DNA of 63,487 nt from Pseudomonas sp. KBW05 (GTDB lineage: Bacteria; Pseudomonadota; Gammaproteobacteria; Pseudomonadales; Pseudomonadaceae): contig NZ_QAJM01000014.1 of the NCBI RefSeq assembly GCF_003852405.1, positions 1 to 63,487 of the forward strand, written 5' to 3'. Positions within the stretch are counted from its first letter, which is position 1. Each line of letters begins with the position of its first letter. The notes under the pieces were generated by a model. The model was not told where the DNA came from, made no database searches, and was given only the letters and a program-made list of their open reading frames with translations. The position numbers were made by a program, and so were the translations under genes. Positions 38,758-49,168 of the stretch are shown in pieces.

Positions 38758-39630
38758 GTGGCCTTCGACTCGATCTTCAAAGCCGGCCTGTTCCAGGGGC
38801 ACACCGTGATTGTCACCGGCGGCGGCAGCGGCATTGGCCGTTGCACCGCCCATGAACTGGCGGCCCTCGGTGCCCAGGTGATTCTGGTGGGGCGCAAACC
38901 CGAGAAACTGCAAACCGTCGCCGCAGAAATTGCCGAAGATGGCGGCAACGCCCATTGGCAGGCCTGCGACATTCGCGATGAAGAGGCGGTGAAGGCGCTG
39001 GTCACGCAGATCCTCAGCGACCACGGGCCGATCCACGGCCTGGTGAACAACGCCGGCGGTCAATACCCGTCACCGCTGGCGTCGATCAATCAAAAAGGCT
39101 TTGAAACCGTGCTGCGCACCAACCTCGTCGGCGGTTTCCTGATGGCGCGGGAAGTGTTCAACCAGTCGATGAGCAAACACGGCGGCGCCATCGTCAACAT
39201 GCTCGCCGACATGTGGGGCGGCATGCCCGGCATGGGTCACTCGGGTGCGGCGCGCGCAGGCATGGACAACTTCACCAAGACCGCCGCGTTTGAGTGGGGC
39301 TGCGCCGGGGTGCGGGTCAACGCGGTGGCGCCGGGCTGGATCGCCTCCAGCGGCATGGACACCTACGAAGGCGCGTTCAAGGCGGTGATCCCCACCCTGC
39401 GCGAGCATGTGCCGCTCAAGCGCATCGGCACCGAATCGGAAGTCAGCGCCGCTATCGTGTTCCTGCTCAGCCCCGCCGCTGCATTTATCAGCGGCAGCAC
39501 CCTGCGCATCGACGGCGCCGCCAGCCTGGGCAGCCGCGCCTGGCCCTTGCACAAGGCACAGCCGCCGAGCGAACCCTTCAATGGTTTCCACCGCGCGTAC
39601 TTGCCAGACGTGCTCAAGGCGGAGCAATAA
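38758..39630 (+). CDS. atuB: SDR-family protein AtuB with altered active site
   Basis: 290-residue short-chain dehydrogenase/reductase. The nucleotide-binding motif TGGGSGIGR (residues 20-28) and NNAG are intact. The active-site Tyr-x3-Lys is not: the motif reads HSGAARAG, so Tyr is Ser162 and Lys is Arg166. As I recall, the same HSGAARAG occurs in the peroxisomal trans-2-enoyl-CoA reductase group, so an enoyl-CoA substrate rather than an alcohol is plausible. It begins at GTG with AGGAG upstream. AtuC begins 3 nt after the stop. Confidence 0.9.
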   Translation: MAFDSIFKAGLFQGHTVIVTGGGSGIGRCTAHELAALGAQVILVGRKPEKLQTVAAEIAEDGGNAHWQACDIRDEEAVKALVTQILSDHGPIHGLVNNAGGQYPSPLASINQKGFETVLRTNLVGGFLMAREVFNQSMSKHGGAIVNMLADMWGGMPGMGHSGAARAGMDNFTKTAAFEWGCAGVRVNAVAPGWIASSGMDTYEGAFKAVIPTLREHVPLKRIGTESEVSAAIVFLLSPAAAFISGSTLRIDGAASLGSRAWPLHKAQPPSEPFNGFHRAYLPDVLKAEQ

Positions 39631-39633
39631 ACC

Positions 39634-41250
39634 ATGCCGCCGATTGAATCTCTGATCGACCCCCACAGCGCCCAGTTCGCGCAGAACCGCGAGGCCATGC
39701 TGGTGGGCATCCAGCACCTGCGCCAACTGGAACAGAACCTGCTGGACAAGGCCGAAGAAGCCCGCGCCAAGTTCGACCAGCGCGGCCAATTGCTGCCCCG
39801 TGAACGCCTCAACCTGCTGCTGGACCCCGGCGCGCCGTTTCTCGAACTGGCCAGCCTGGCCGGCTACAAGCTGCACGACGACAAGGACGGCAGCGCCGCC
39901 GGCGGTGGCTTGATCGCCGGCATCGGTTACGTCAGCGGCGTGCGCATGTTGGTGGTGGCGAACAACAGCGCGATCAAGGGCGGCACGATTTCCCCCAGTG
40001 GCCTGAAAAAATCCCTGCGCCTGCAACAGATCGCCCTGGAAAACAAACTGCCGGTGGTAACCCTGGCCGAAAGCGGCGGCGCCAACCTCAACTACGCCGC
40101 CGAGATTTTCGTCGAAGGCGCACGCAGTTTTGCCAACCAGGCACGCATGTCGGCCATGGGCTTGCCGCAGATCACCGTGGTACACGGCTCGGCCACGGCG
40201 GGCGGGGCGTATCAGCCGGGGCTGTCGGATTACGTGGTGGTGGTACGGGGCAAGGCCAAGCTGTTTCTCGCCGGGCCGCCGCTGCTTAAAGCCGCGACCG
40301 GCGAAGTGGCGACGGATGAAGAACTGGGCGGCGCCGAGATGCACGCACAAATCGCCGGCACCGCCGAATACCTGGCGGAAAACGATGCGGACGGCGTGCG
40401 CATCGTGCGTGAAATCGTCAGTGCCTTGCCGTGGAACGACCGTCTTCCAGCGGCAGCACAGCGCACTTACCGCGAACCGCTGTACCCCATCGAAGACCTG
40501 CTGGGCCTGATCCCCGACGACCCGAAAAAGCCCTACGACGTGCGCGAAATCCTCGCGCGCCTGGCGGACGCGTCGAACTTCCTCGAATTCAAAAGCGAGT
40601 TCGACGCCCACACCGTCTGCGGCCACCTGCACATCCACGGCCACGCCGTCGGCGTGATCGGCAACAACGGCCCGATCACGCCCAAGGGCGCGAGCAAGGC
40701 CGCGCAATTTATCCAACTGTGCGACCAGAGCCGCACGCCGCTGCTGTTCCTGCACAACACCACCGGCTTTATGGTGGGCACCGAGTCGGAACAGCAAGGG
40801 GTGATCAAACACGGCGCGAAGATGATCCAGGCGGTGGCGAATGCGCGGGTGCCTAAACTGACGATTGTGGTCGGCGGCTCCTACGGCGCCGGCAACTATG
40901 CAATGTGCGGCCGTGGCCTGGACCCGCGGTTTATCTTCGCCTGGCCCAACAGCCGCACGGCCGTGATGGGCGGCCCGCAAGCGGGCAAGGTGCTGCGGAT
41001 TGTCACCGAGGCCAAGCAGTTGAAAAACGGTGTGGTGCCCGACCCCAAGGTGCTGGACATGCTGGAGCAGGTCACCGCGCAGAAGCTCGACAGCCAGTCC
41101 ACGGCGCTCTACGGCAGTGCCAACCTGTGGGACGACGGGCTGATCGACCCACGGGATACGCGGACCTTGCTCGGCTTGTTGCTGGATATCTGCCACGAGG
41201 CCGACGTGCGCGAATTGCAACCCAACAGCTTTGGTGTGGCGCGTTTCTAA
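39634..41250 (+). CDS. atuC: Geranyl-CoA carboxylase beta subunit AtuC
   Basis: 538-residue carboxyltransferase subunit. With biotin-bearing AtuF it carboxylates geranyl-CoA to isohexenylglutaconyl-CoA. Glycine-rich oxyanion segments are visible in both halves (AESGGANLNYAAE and GSATAGGAYQPG in the N-terminal half; NTTGFMVGTESEQQG and GGSYGAGNYAMCGR in the C-terminal half). Length matches AtuC and LiuB. Since LiuB (methylcrotonyl-CoA carboxylase) is a close relative, the terpene role rests on the atu neighbours. Confidence 0.92.
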   Translation: MPPIESLIDPHSAQFAQNREAMLVGIQHLRQLEQNLLDKAEEARAKFDQRGQLLPRERLNLLLDPGAPFLELASLAGYKLHDDKDGSAAGGGLIAGIGYVSGVRMLVVANNSAIKGGTISPSGLKKSLRLQQIALENKLPVVTLAESGGANLNYAAEIFVEGARSFANQARMSAMGLPQITVVHGSATAGGAYQPGLSDYVVVVRGKAKLFLAGPPLLKAATGEVATDEELGGAEMHAQIAGTAEYLAENDADGVRIVREIVSALPWNDRLPAAAQRTYREPLYPIEDLLGLIPDDPKKPYDVREILARLADASNFLEFKSEFDAHTVCGHLHIHGHAVGVIGNNGPITPKGASKAAQFIQLCDQSRTPLLFLHNTTGFMVGTESEQQGVIKHGAKMIQAVANARVPKLTIVVGGSYGAGNYAMCGRGLDPRFIFAWPNSRTAVMGGPQAGKVLRIVTEAKQLKNGVVPDPKVLDMLEQVTAQKLDSQSTALYGSANLWDDGLIDPRDTRTLLGLLLDICHEADVRELQPNSFGVARF

Positions 41251-41266
41251 CCGGAGAACAATAAGA

Positions 41267-42424
41267 ATGATCTTTACCCAAGAACACCAGGAACTGCGCC
41301 GCACCGTTCGCGCCTTCGTCGACCGTGAAATCAACCCCCATGTGGATGAATGGGAAAAAGCCGGGCGCTTCCCCATCCACGAAATCTTCCGCAAGGCCGG
41401 CGACCTCGGCCTGCTGGGCATCTCCAAGCCGGAACAATTCGGCGGCATGGGCCTGGACTACAGCTACTCCATCGTCGCCGCCGAAGAATTCGGCACCATC
41501 CGCTGCGGCGGCATCCCCATGGCCATCGGCGTGCAGACCGACATGTGCACCCCCGCCCTCGCCCGCTTCGGCAGCGATGAACTGCGCGACGAATTCCTGC
41601 GCCCGGCTATCAGCGGTGAGCAGGTCGGCTGCATTGGCGTCTCGGAAGTCGGCGCCGGTTCCGATGTGGCCGGGCTCAAGACCCATGCGCGCAAGGACGG
41701 CAGCGACTACGTGATCAACGGCAGCAAGATGTGGATCACCAACTCCCCCAGCGCCGACTTCATCTGCCTGCTGGCCAACACCTCCGACGACAAGCCGCAT
41801 ATCAACAAGTCGCTGATCATGCTACCGATGAACACGCCGGGTATCAGCGTCAGCCCGCCCCTGGAAAAACTCGGCATGCACAGCTCCGAGACCGCCCAGG
41901 TGTTTTTCGACAACGTGCGCGTGCCGCAACGCAACCGCATCGGCCACGAAGGTGCGGGCTTCATGATGCAGATGCTGCAATTCCAGGAAGAACGCCTGTT
42001 TGGCGCGGCCAATATGATCAAGGGCCTGGAGTACTGCATCGACAGCACCATCGCGTACTGCAAGGAGCGCCAGACCTTCGGCAAGGCGCTGATCGACAAC
42101 CAGGTCATCCACTTCCGCCTGGCCGAACTGGCCACCGAGATCGAATGCCTGCGCGCGCTGGTGTACCAGGCCACCGAGCAGTACATCAAGGGCCAGGACG
42201 TGACCCGCCTGGCCTCCATGGCCAAGCTCAAGGCCGGGCGCCTGGGCCGCGAAGTTAGCGACAGTTGCCTGCAATACTGGGGCGGCATGGGCTTTATGTG
42301 GGACAACCCGGTGGCGCGCGCCTACCGCGATGTGCGGCTGGTGTCGATTGGCGGTGGTGCCGACGAAATCATGCTGGGCATCATCTGCAAACTGATGGGC
42401 ACCTTGCCGGGGAAAAAACCATGA
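41267..42424 (+). CDS. atuD: Acyl-CoA dehydrogenase AtuD (citronellyl-CoA)
   Basis: 385-residue FAD-dependent acyl-CoA dehydrogenase. The ATG at 41267 (MIFTQEHQELRRTVR) is used: it follows GGAGAACAATAAGA and starts the usual N-terminal helical domain. The FAD/substrate motifs CIGVSEVGAGSDVAGLKT and KMWITNS are clear, and the C-terminal GGGADEIMLGIICKLMG is typical. The atu context points to oxidation of citronellyl-CoA to cis-geranyl-CoA. The stop overlaps the start of atuE (ATGA). Confidence 0.9.
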   Translation: MIFTQEHQELRRTVRAFVDREINPHVDEWEKAGRFPIHEIFRKAGDLGLLGISKPEQFGGMGLDYSYSIVAAEEFGTIRCGGIPMAIGVQTDMCTPALARFGSDELRDEFLRPAISGEQVGCIGVSEVGAGSDVAGLKTHARKDGSDYVINGSKMWITNSPSADFICLLANTSDDKPHINKSLIMLPMNTPGISVSPPLEKLGMHSSETAQVFFDNVRVPQRNRIGHEGAGFMMQMLQFQEERLFGAANMIKGLEYCIDSTIAYCKERQTFGKALIDNQVIHFRLAELATEIECLRALVYQATEQYIKGQDVTRLASMAKLKAGRLGREVSDSCLQYWGGMGFMWDNPVARAYRDVRLVSIGGGADEIMLGIICKLMGTLPGKKP

Positions 42425-43182
42425 ACACCTTGCTACTGGAGCCGCATAACGGCGTGCTGCACATCACCCTCAATCGCCCGCAAAGCCGCAATGCGATGAG
42501 CCTGGAGATGATCAACGAACTGCACGGGGTGCTGACGCAGCTGGATGGCCACACGCGAGCCGTGGTCATCAGCGGCGCCGGCGGGCACTTTTGCGCCGGG
42601 GCGGATGTGAAGGACCTGGTGACTGCTGGCGACCAATTGCAGGCGCTGAACCGCGCGTTCGGCACCTTGCTGCAAGCTGTCGAGGCGGTGCCCCAGGTGG
42701 TGATCGTGGTGCTGCAAGGCGCAGTGCTCGGCGGTGGGTTTGGCTTGGCCTGCGTAAGTGATATCGCGATTGCCGACCACCAGGCGCAGTTCGGCTTGCC
42801 GGAAACAGGCTTGGGCTTGCTGCCGGCGCAGATTGCGCCGTTTGTGGTCAAGCGCATCGGGCTGACCCAGGCCCGCCGACTGGCGCTGACGGCGGCGCGG
42901 TTTGACGGGGTGGAGGCGCAGCGGCTGGGCGTGGTGCACTTTACCGAGCGTGATCCGCAGGCGTTGGCCGAGCGGTTGGATGAGGTGCTGGGGCAGGTGC
43001 TGCGGTGTGCGCCGGGGGCGAATGGGCGGACCAAGGCCTTGTTGCTGGCCAGTGTGGATGAGCCGCTGGCGGTGGTATTGGATCGGGGGGCGCAGTGGTT
43101 TGCCGAGGCGGTGACCAGTGAGGAAGGGATTGAGGGGACGCAGGCGTTTGTGCAGAAGCGCAAGCCAGGGTGGTGCAAATGA
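42421..43182 (+). CDS. atuE: Isohexenylglutaconyl-CoA hydratase AtuE
   Basis: 253-residue enoyl-CoA hydratase/isomerase family member. The oxyanion-hole segments are GGHFCAGADVKDL and GAVLGGGFGLACVSDIAIA. The ATG at 42421 overlaps the atuD stop, which indicates coupling. In the pathway it hydrates the product of AtuC/AtuF. It is the last gene before a REP pair that separates it from atuF. Confidence 0.9.
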   Translation: MNTLLLEPHNGVLHITLNRPQSRNAMSLEMINELHGVLTQLDGHTRAVVISGAGGHFCAGADVKDLVTAGDQLQALNRAFGTLLQAVEAVPQVVIVVLQGAVLGGGFGLACVSDIAIADHQAQFGLPETGLGLLPAQIAPFVVKRIGLTQARRLALTAARFDGVEAQRLGVVHFTERDPQALAERLDEVLGQVLRCAPGANGRTKALLLASVDEPLAVVLDRGAQWFAEAVTSEEGIEGTQAFVQKRKPGWCK

Positions 43183-43186
43183 CGCT

Positions 43187-43253
43187 TTCGCGAGCAAGCC
43201 CGCTCCCACATTTTGAAATGCGTTCCACCTGTGGGAGCGGGCTTGCTCGCGAA
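43187..43253. repeat. REP pair in opposite (tail-to-tail) orientation inside the atu cluster
   Basis: Order is TTCGCGAGCAAGCCCGCTCC then, after about 20 bases, GGAGCGGGCTTGCTCGCGAA. This is the reverse arrangement of the other pairs in the window, where the GTGGGAG ends face outwards. It lies directly after the atuE stop. Confidence 0.9.
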
Positions 43254-43293
43254 GAGGCCAGCACAAACACCCCATCAGCCAAGGGATAACCCC

Positions 43294-45177
<1,884 letters not shown>

Positions 45178-45249
45178 CGCCTAGGCGGAACTACGCGGCC
45201 GGGCTACGCTCTATCCCCATCAAGAAGGGAAGAGACGGGAACCTGCACG

Positions 45250-45792
45250 ATGCCTCATTGGCTGATTATTGACCTTGAAGCCACTACGGATGACGGCGGT
45301 TGGCCCGTGACGGAGATGGAAGTCATCGAGATCGGCGCGAGCCTGGTGAACCGCCAGGGCCGCGAGCTGGATCACTTCCAGCGCTTTGTCCGGCCGTTGC
45401 GCCGGCCCTTGCTGACGCCCTTTTGCCGCCAACTGACCCACATCACCCAGGCGAATATCGACGCTGCCGCGCCGATCACCGAGGTGTGGCCGCTGTTCGA
45501 GCGCTGGCTGGGCCAACACCACGCGCGCCTGGAAGGCTGGGCCAGTTGGGGTGACTACGACCGCAAACAGCTGGAACTGGAGTGGCAGCGCCATGGCCTG
45601 GCCAGCGCACTGGTACAAACGGCCCATGTGAACCTCAAGCAACGCTTCGCCAAGGCGCGCCGCCTGGACAAGCCGCTGGGGCTCAATGGTGCGCTGCAAT
45701 TGGCGGGAATGCAGTTCAACGGCCAGCAACATCGGGCGCTGGAGGATGCGCGCAACACCGCACGCCTGTTGCCGCTGATTTTGCCGGTCTAG
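45250..45792 (+). CDS. 3'-5' exonuclease, DEDDh type (KapD/ERI-1-like)
   Basis: 180-residue nuclease domain. The DEDDh residues can be read as DLEAT (Asp, Glu), the Asp of SWGDYDRKQL, and the His and Asp of QHRALEDARNTA. The fold matches the DnaQ superfamily, closest in layout to ERI-1/KapD proteins acting on RNA ends. Whether its substrate is RNA or DNA is not visible. The start is an ATG after GGGAAC; it stands alone between atuF and ppnP. Confidence 0.85.
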   Translation: MPHWLIIDLEATTDDGGWPVTEMEVIEIGASLVNRQGRELDHFQRFVRPLRRPLLTPFCRQLTHITQANIDAAAPITEVWPLFERWLGQHHARLEGWASWGDYDRKQLELEWQRHGLASALVQTAHVNLKQRFAKARRLDKPLGLNGALQLAGMQFNGQQHRALEDARNTARLLPLILPV

Positions 45793-45855
45793 GCAGCTCC
45801 CCTGCCCTTGGGCATACTGGCCGACCTTTCCAGACCCTTTTCCGAGGATTCACCC

Positions 45856-46140
45856 ATGTTTAAAGTCAACGAGTACTTCGACGGCACCGTCAAGTCGATC
45901 GCTTTCGGCACCGCAGAAGGTCCGGCGACCATCGGCGTGATGGCCCCGGGTGAATACGAATTCGGCACCGCCCAGCGTGAAATCATGCACGTGGTGTCGG
46001 GCGCGCTGACCGTCAAGCTGCCAGAAGCCAGCGAGTGGGAAACCTTCGCCGCCGGCAGCCAGTTCAACGTACCGGCCAACAGCAAGTTCCAGCTGAAAGT
46101 CGCCGTCGACACCGCTTACCTGTGCGAATACCGCGGCTAA
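45856..46140 (+). CDS. ppnP: Pyrimidine/purine nucleoside phosphorylase PpnP
   Basis: 94-residue small cupin (DUF1255). The family splits several nucleosides with phosphate to base and ribose-1-phosphate. Visible: [17 protein letters not shown] at the start, [23 protein letters not shown] and [13 protein letters not shown] in the barrel. The ATG at 45856 (preceded by CGAGGATTCACCC) gives the family's usual size; an upstream start at 45808 would add 16 unrelated residues. A strong terminator follows. Confidence 0.92.
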   Translation: MFKVNEYFDGTVKSIAFGTAEGPATIGVMAPGEYEFGTAQREIMHVVSGALTVKLPEASEWETFAAGSQFNVPANSKFQLKVAVDTAYLCEYRG

Positions 46141-46160
46141 GTTTCACACCCGGTAAAAAG

Positions 46161-46191
46161 AAAGCCCGTCTCGCAGGAGACGGGCTTTTTT
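46161..46191. terminator. Bidirectional intrinsic terminator
   Basis: A perfect 12-base stem (AAAGCCCGTCTC / GAGACGGGCTTT) around GCAG, with a T-run on the plus strand and an A-run on the left that serves the minus strand. It ends ppnP and the convergent MOSC gene, whose stop codon starts at its last T. Confidence 0.93.
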
Positions 46192-46997
46192 CATTCCAGG
46201 ATCGTTACCGGCATCCCCACCGCCAACTGGCCGACGCCATCGTTGACCAGGTTCTGGCCAAAAATGGCGCCGCCCTCGGTCTTGCGATACGCCTCCAGGG
46301 TCACGAAGGGTTCGCGGTCGGCGCTGCGCTCGCCGGTCTGCGGGTCGATGGTGGTGAGGATGCAACGCGAGCATGGCTTGACCGCGCGAAACTCCACGTC
46401 GCCGATGCGCAGGCGCTTCCAGCCATCTTCGGCAAACGCAGCGCTGCCTTCGATCACCAGGTTGGGGCGAAAGCGCAGCATCTCCATGGGCCGGCCGACG
46501 CGTTGCGACAGGTCGTCCAGGGAGGCCTGGCCGATCACCAGCAACGGATAACCGTCGGCGAACGCGACCTGGTCATCGTCCTTGCCGTAACCCGCTTCGG
46601 TGGTACGCGCACGTTCCAGGGGGATTTGCACCAGGCGTGTGGGCTTGCCGATAAAGTCACTGACCCAGGCGGCAGCGGCATCGCCCGCATCCGGGACGCG
46701 CAAGGTGTCGCGCCAGATGGTCACGCCGCGCAACTCGGCGTCGCTGCCGGGCAGCGCCACGTCCAGGGTGGGGTAGCCGGCTGAGCTGAGGGTCAGGCCA
46801 CCGTCGCTGTTCCACAGTGCCGACAGCTGGCTCATCTTCGCCACGGCGCGCTGGGTGAGGAAACGCCCGCTGGCCTCATCCACCAGCATCCAGCGTCGAT
46901 CGCCGTCCAACCCCAGCTTATCCAGGCCGATCTGCTGCAAGACTTCGGCCTTGCCGGACTTCAAGGGGTAACGGTACAACGCGCTGAGACGGAGCAT
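46191..46997 (-). CDS. MOSC-domain protein (YcbX-like)
   Basis: 268 residues. An N-terminal MOSC_N beta-barrel domain (LSALYRYPLKSGKAE..., about 1-120) is followed by a MOSC domain with the Cys pair in VKPCSRCILTTIDPQTG, the proposed molybdenum-cofactor ligand site. Relatives (YcbX) reduce N-hydroxylated bases but carry a C-terminal ferredoxin domain; this protein ends without one, so it would need a separate electron donor. It starts 39 nt after cheV on the same strand. Confidence 0.85.
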   Translation of the reverse strand: MLRLSALYRYPLKSGKAEVLQQIGLDKLGLDGDRRWMLVDEASGRFLTQRAVAKMSQLSALWNSDGGLTLSSAGYPTLDVALPGSDAELRGVTIWRDTLRVPDAGDAAAAWVSDFIGKPTRLVQIPLERARTTEAGYGKDDDQVAFADGYPLLVIGQASLDDLSQRVGRPMEMLRFRPNLVIEGSAAFAEDGWKRLRIGDVEFRAVKPCSRCILTTIDPQTGERSADREPFVTLEAYRKTEGGAIFGQNLVNDGVGQLAVGMPVTILE

Positions 46998-47036
46998 GGG
47001 CCTGCAATCCTTGGGGGTAAAGACGCTACCCTAAGG

Positions 47037-47972
47037 TCAAGCGGGCACTTCGTCCAGCATCAGGCGTTCACGCACCACGTCCACCAGCTTGTCCGGCTGG
47101 AACTTGGAGAGGAAGTTGTCGCAGCCGACCTTCTTCACCATGGAGTCGTTGAAGCTGCCCGACAGCGAGGTGTGCAGCACCACATACAACCCACGCAGGC
47201 GCGGGTCGTTGCGGATCTCGGTGGTCAGGCGGTAGCCGTCCATCTCGGGCATTTCGGCGTCGGTGAAGACCATCAGCAGCTTGTCGGTCATCACCACGCC
47301 GCTGTCGGCCCAGGCCTTGAGCATGTTCAGCGCCTTGAGGCCGTCGCTGGCGATGTGCATCTTCAGCCCCAACTGGCCGAGGGTGCCGCGCAGTTGCGAG
47401 AGGGCCACGTTGGAATCGTCCACCAGCAGCACTTCACGGCCACGGGCACGCTCCAGCACCGGGTCTTCGAGTTTTTCGCGGGAGACCTTGGCGTTGTACG
47501 GCACGATTTCGGCGAGGACTTTTTCCACGTCGATGATTTCCACCAACTGGTCATCGACCTTGCTGATGGCCGTGAGGTAATGCTGGCGCCCGGCGCTGGT
47601 CGGCGGGGGCAGGATCGCTTCCCAGTTCATGTTGACGATGCGGTCCACGCCGCCCACCAGAAACGCCTGCACCGAACGGTTGTACTCGGTGACGATAATG
47701 GTGCTGTTCGGCCCCGGCACCAGCGGGCGCATGCCGATGGCCTGGGACAGGTCGATCACCGGCAGCGTCTGGCCGCGCAGGTTGACCACACCGCAGACAA
47801 ACGGATGGCGCTGGGGCATCAGGGTCAGCTTGGGCAATTGCAGGACTTCCTGCACCTTGAACACGTTGATCGCAAACAGCTGCCGCCCGGCCAGGCGGAA
47901 CATGAGGATCTCCAGGCGATTCTCACCGACCAGTTGCGTACGTTGATCTACCGTGTCGAGAATGCCGGCCAT
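47037..47972 (-). CDS. cheV: Chemotaxis coupling protein CheV
   Basis: 311-residue hybrid of an N-terminal CheW domain (about 15-165; VNLRGQTLPVIDLSQAIG) and a C-terminal receiver (about 185-305; VLLVDDSN, phospho-acceptor Asp in VFTDAEMPEMDGYRL). It couples chemoreceptors to CheA and can be tuned by phosphorylation. A clear CAGGAG ribosome-binding site lies 6 nt before the ATG. No receptor or cheA gene is nearby, so it acts in trans. Confidence 0.92.
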   Translation of the reverse strand: MAGILDTVDQRTQLVGENRLEILMFRLAGRQLFAINVFKVQEVLQLPKLTLMPQRHPFVCGVVNLRGQTLPVIDLSQAIGMRPLVPGPNSTIIVTEYNRSVQAFLVGGVDRIVNMNWEAILPPPTSAGRQHYLTAISKVDDQLVEIIDVEKVLAEIVPYNAKVSREKLEDPVLERARGREVLLVDDSNVALSQLRGTLGQLGLKMHIASDGLKALNMLKAWADSGVVMTDKLLMVFTDAEMPEMDGYRLTTEIRNDPRLRGLYVVLHTSLSGSFNDSMVKKVGCDNFLSKFQPDKLVDVVRERLMLDEVPA

Positions 47973-48489
47973 TAAAAGCTCCTGATGCGCGAAAGGATTG
48001 TGCAGCTCATTAAGGTCTGTTATCGGCGGCGAGCGCCAGATCTTGACCCCGGTAAAATGCCACGTAAATCCATTGATGTCACACTGACATCATGCTTTAC
48101 TGCCATGCCTCTTCATATGGCACTACAGCGACGTTGCGCGACATTCAAAGCGACGCAAGGTTCCGCTGCCTAAGGGATTCCCCTAGTAACAATCGGGCCC
48201 AACCTGATATTCGCAATATCTAATAGCCATTAATGTGACGCCATTCTCATTGCATGAATGGAGTCAGGCTTTTGTTTGCGATGCCCAGCCCACGACCCAC
48301 GGGTCTTCCAGCGCTTCATATGTGCGCCCACACGATGCGGGTCATGCACGGCTATCGCGATCATTACAATAAACTTCCTACTAAAAGTTCAGACGCGAAC
48401 TACAGATCTCCGTCATATTTCAGCGGTAGTTTTACGCCATTCACCCGACGCGGCATCTCATCACCCGACCTGACGTTGTGGAGACTTGC
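47973..48489. other. 517-bp gap upstream of cheV with no convincing gene
   Basis: AT-richer than its surroundings. Short open frames exist (for example 47985-48173 and 48254-48493) but have no family character and no good ribosome-binding site. It probably holds the divergent promoters for cheV and the small gene at 48490; I could not identify their -10/-35 elements with confidence. Confidence 0.5.
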
Positions 48490-48939
48490 ATGATGAATAG
48501 CGCAAACGAATGGCAAACCGCACTTCCCGAGTTCCTGCTGGAAGCTGAAACCTTACTGGCGAAGTCAGAAGAATGCCTGAGCCACCTGCACCTGATTCGC
48601 AATGACAGCGATGCCATTGAGTGCATGACCAGCAGCCTCACCCGGCTCGCCGAAAAGGCCGATAACCTGGCCCTGCAGGCCATCAGCGAATTTTCCCGGC
48701 ATATCCAGTACCTGATCGCCAATGCGGCCAACCCGCTGCAATTGCATGACCAGGCCCTGGATGCCCTGCACGCGTGCCTCACATTGCTGGCCTGGCAGTT
48801 GGAACTGATCGACACGCGTACCGGCGAACTGGGCCTGGATGAAAGTGAGCAAACCACCTTGATTGCCACAGTGACCTTGCAGATCCCGCAAAAGAACTTC
48901 AGCTTTAAACCCGAGCAGCGCCTGCATCGAGCGTCATGA
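48490..48939 (+). CDS. Small helical protein of unknown function
   Basis: 149 residues from the ATG at 48490 (a second ATG follows directly). It is almost entirely helical by composition (ALPEFLLEAETLLAKSEECL, LTRLAEKADNLALQA...). The layout recalls a histidine-phosphotransfer bundle, and it lies upstream of a kinase/regulator pair, but the diagnostic HxLKG is absent. No function is assigned. The 229-bp gap after it (48940-49168) shows nothing recognisable. Confidence 0.55.
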   Translation: MMNSANEWQTALPEFLLEAETLLAKSEECLSHLHLIRNDSDAIECMTSSLTRLAEKADNLALQAISEFSRHIQYLIANAANPLQLHDQALDALHACLTLLAWQLELIDTRTGELGLDESEQTTLIATVTLQIPQKNFSFKPEQRLHRAS

Positions 48940-49168
48940 ATGCCGCTTGGCGTGGTGGTCGCTTTTAATCCGCTACTTGCCCATAAACGACAGGGGCAAC
49001 TTACGCGCGCGCGTCAGTTATATGCAGATAAAGTACGAGCCGTTATAACTTCCCCGAACAGGGAAACTGCGCGATTGACGTCTGGCGACCAGCGGTAATC
49101 AAAGTGTTACCATGCCGCCCTCGAAGTGACTCAACTTCATGATGCATACAACGTGAAAAGCATCCGCT

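Noticed and set aside
48254-48493. Short frames in the cheV upstream gap as possible small genes
   Set aside because: No ribosome-binding site and no family character; they overlap one another in different frames.
48490-48939. Calling the small helical protein a histidine phosphotransferase
   Set aside because: The HxLKG motif needed for phosphotransfer is missing, so only a structural resemblance can be claimed.
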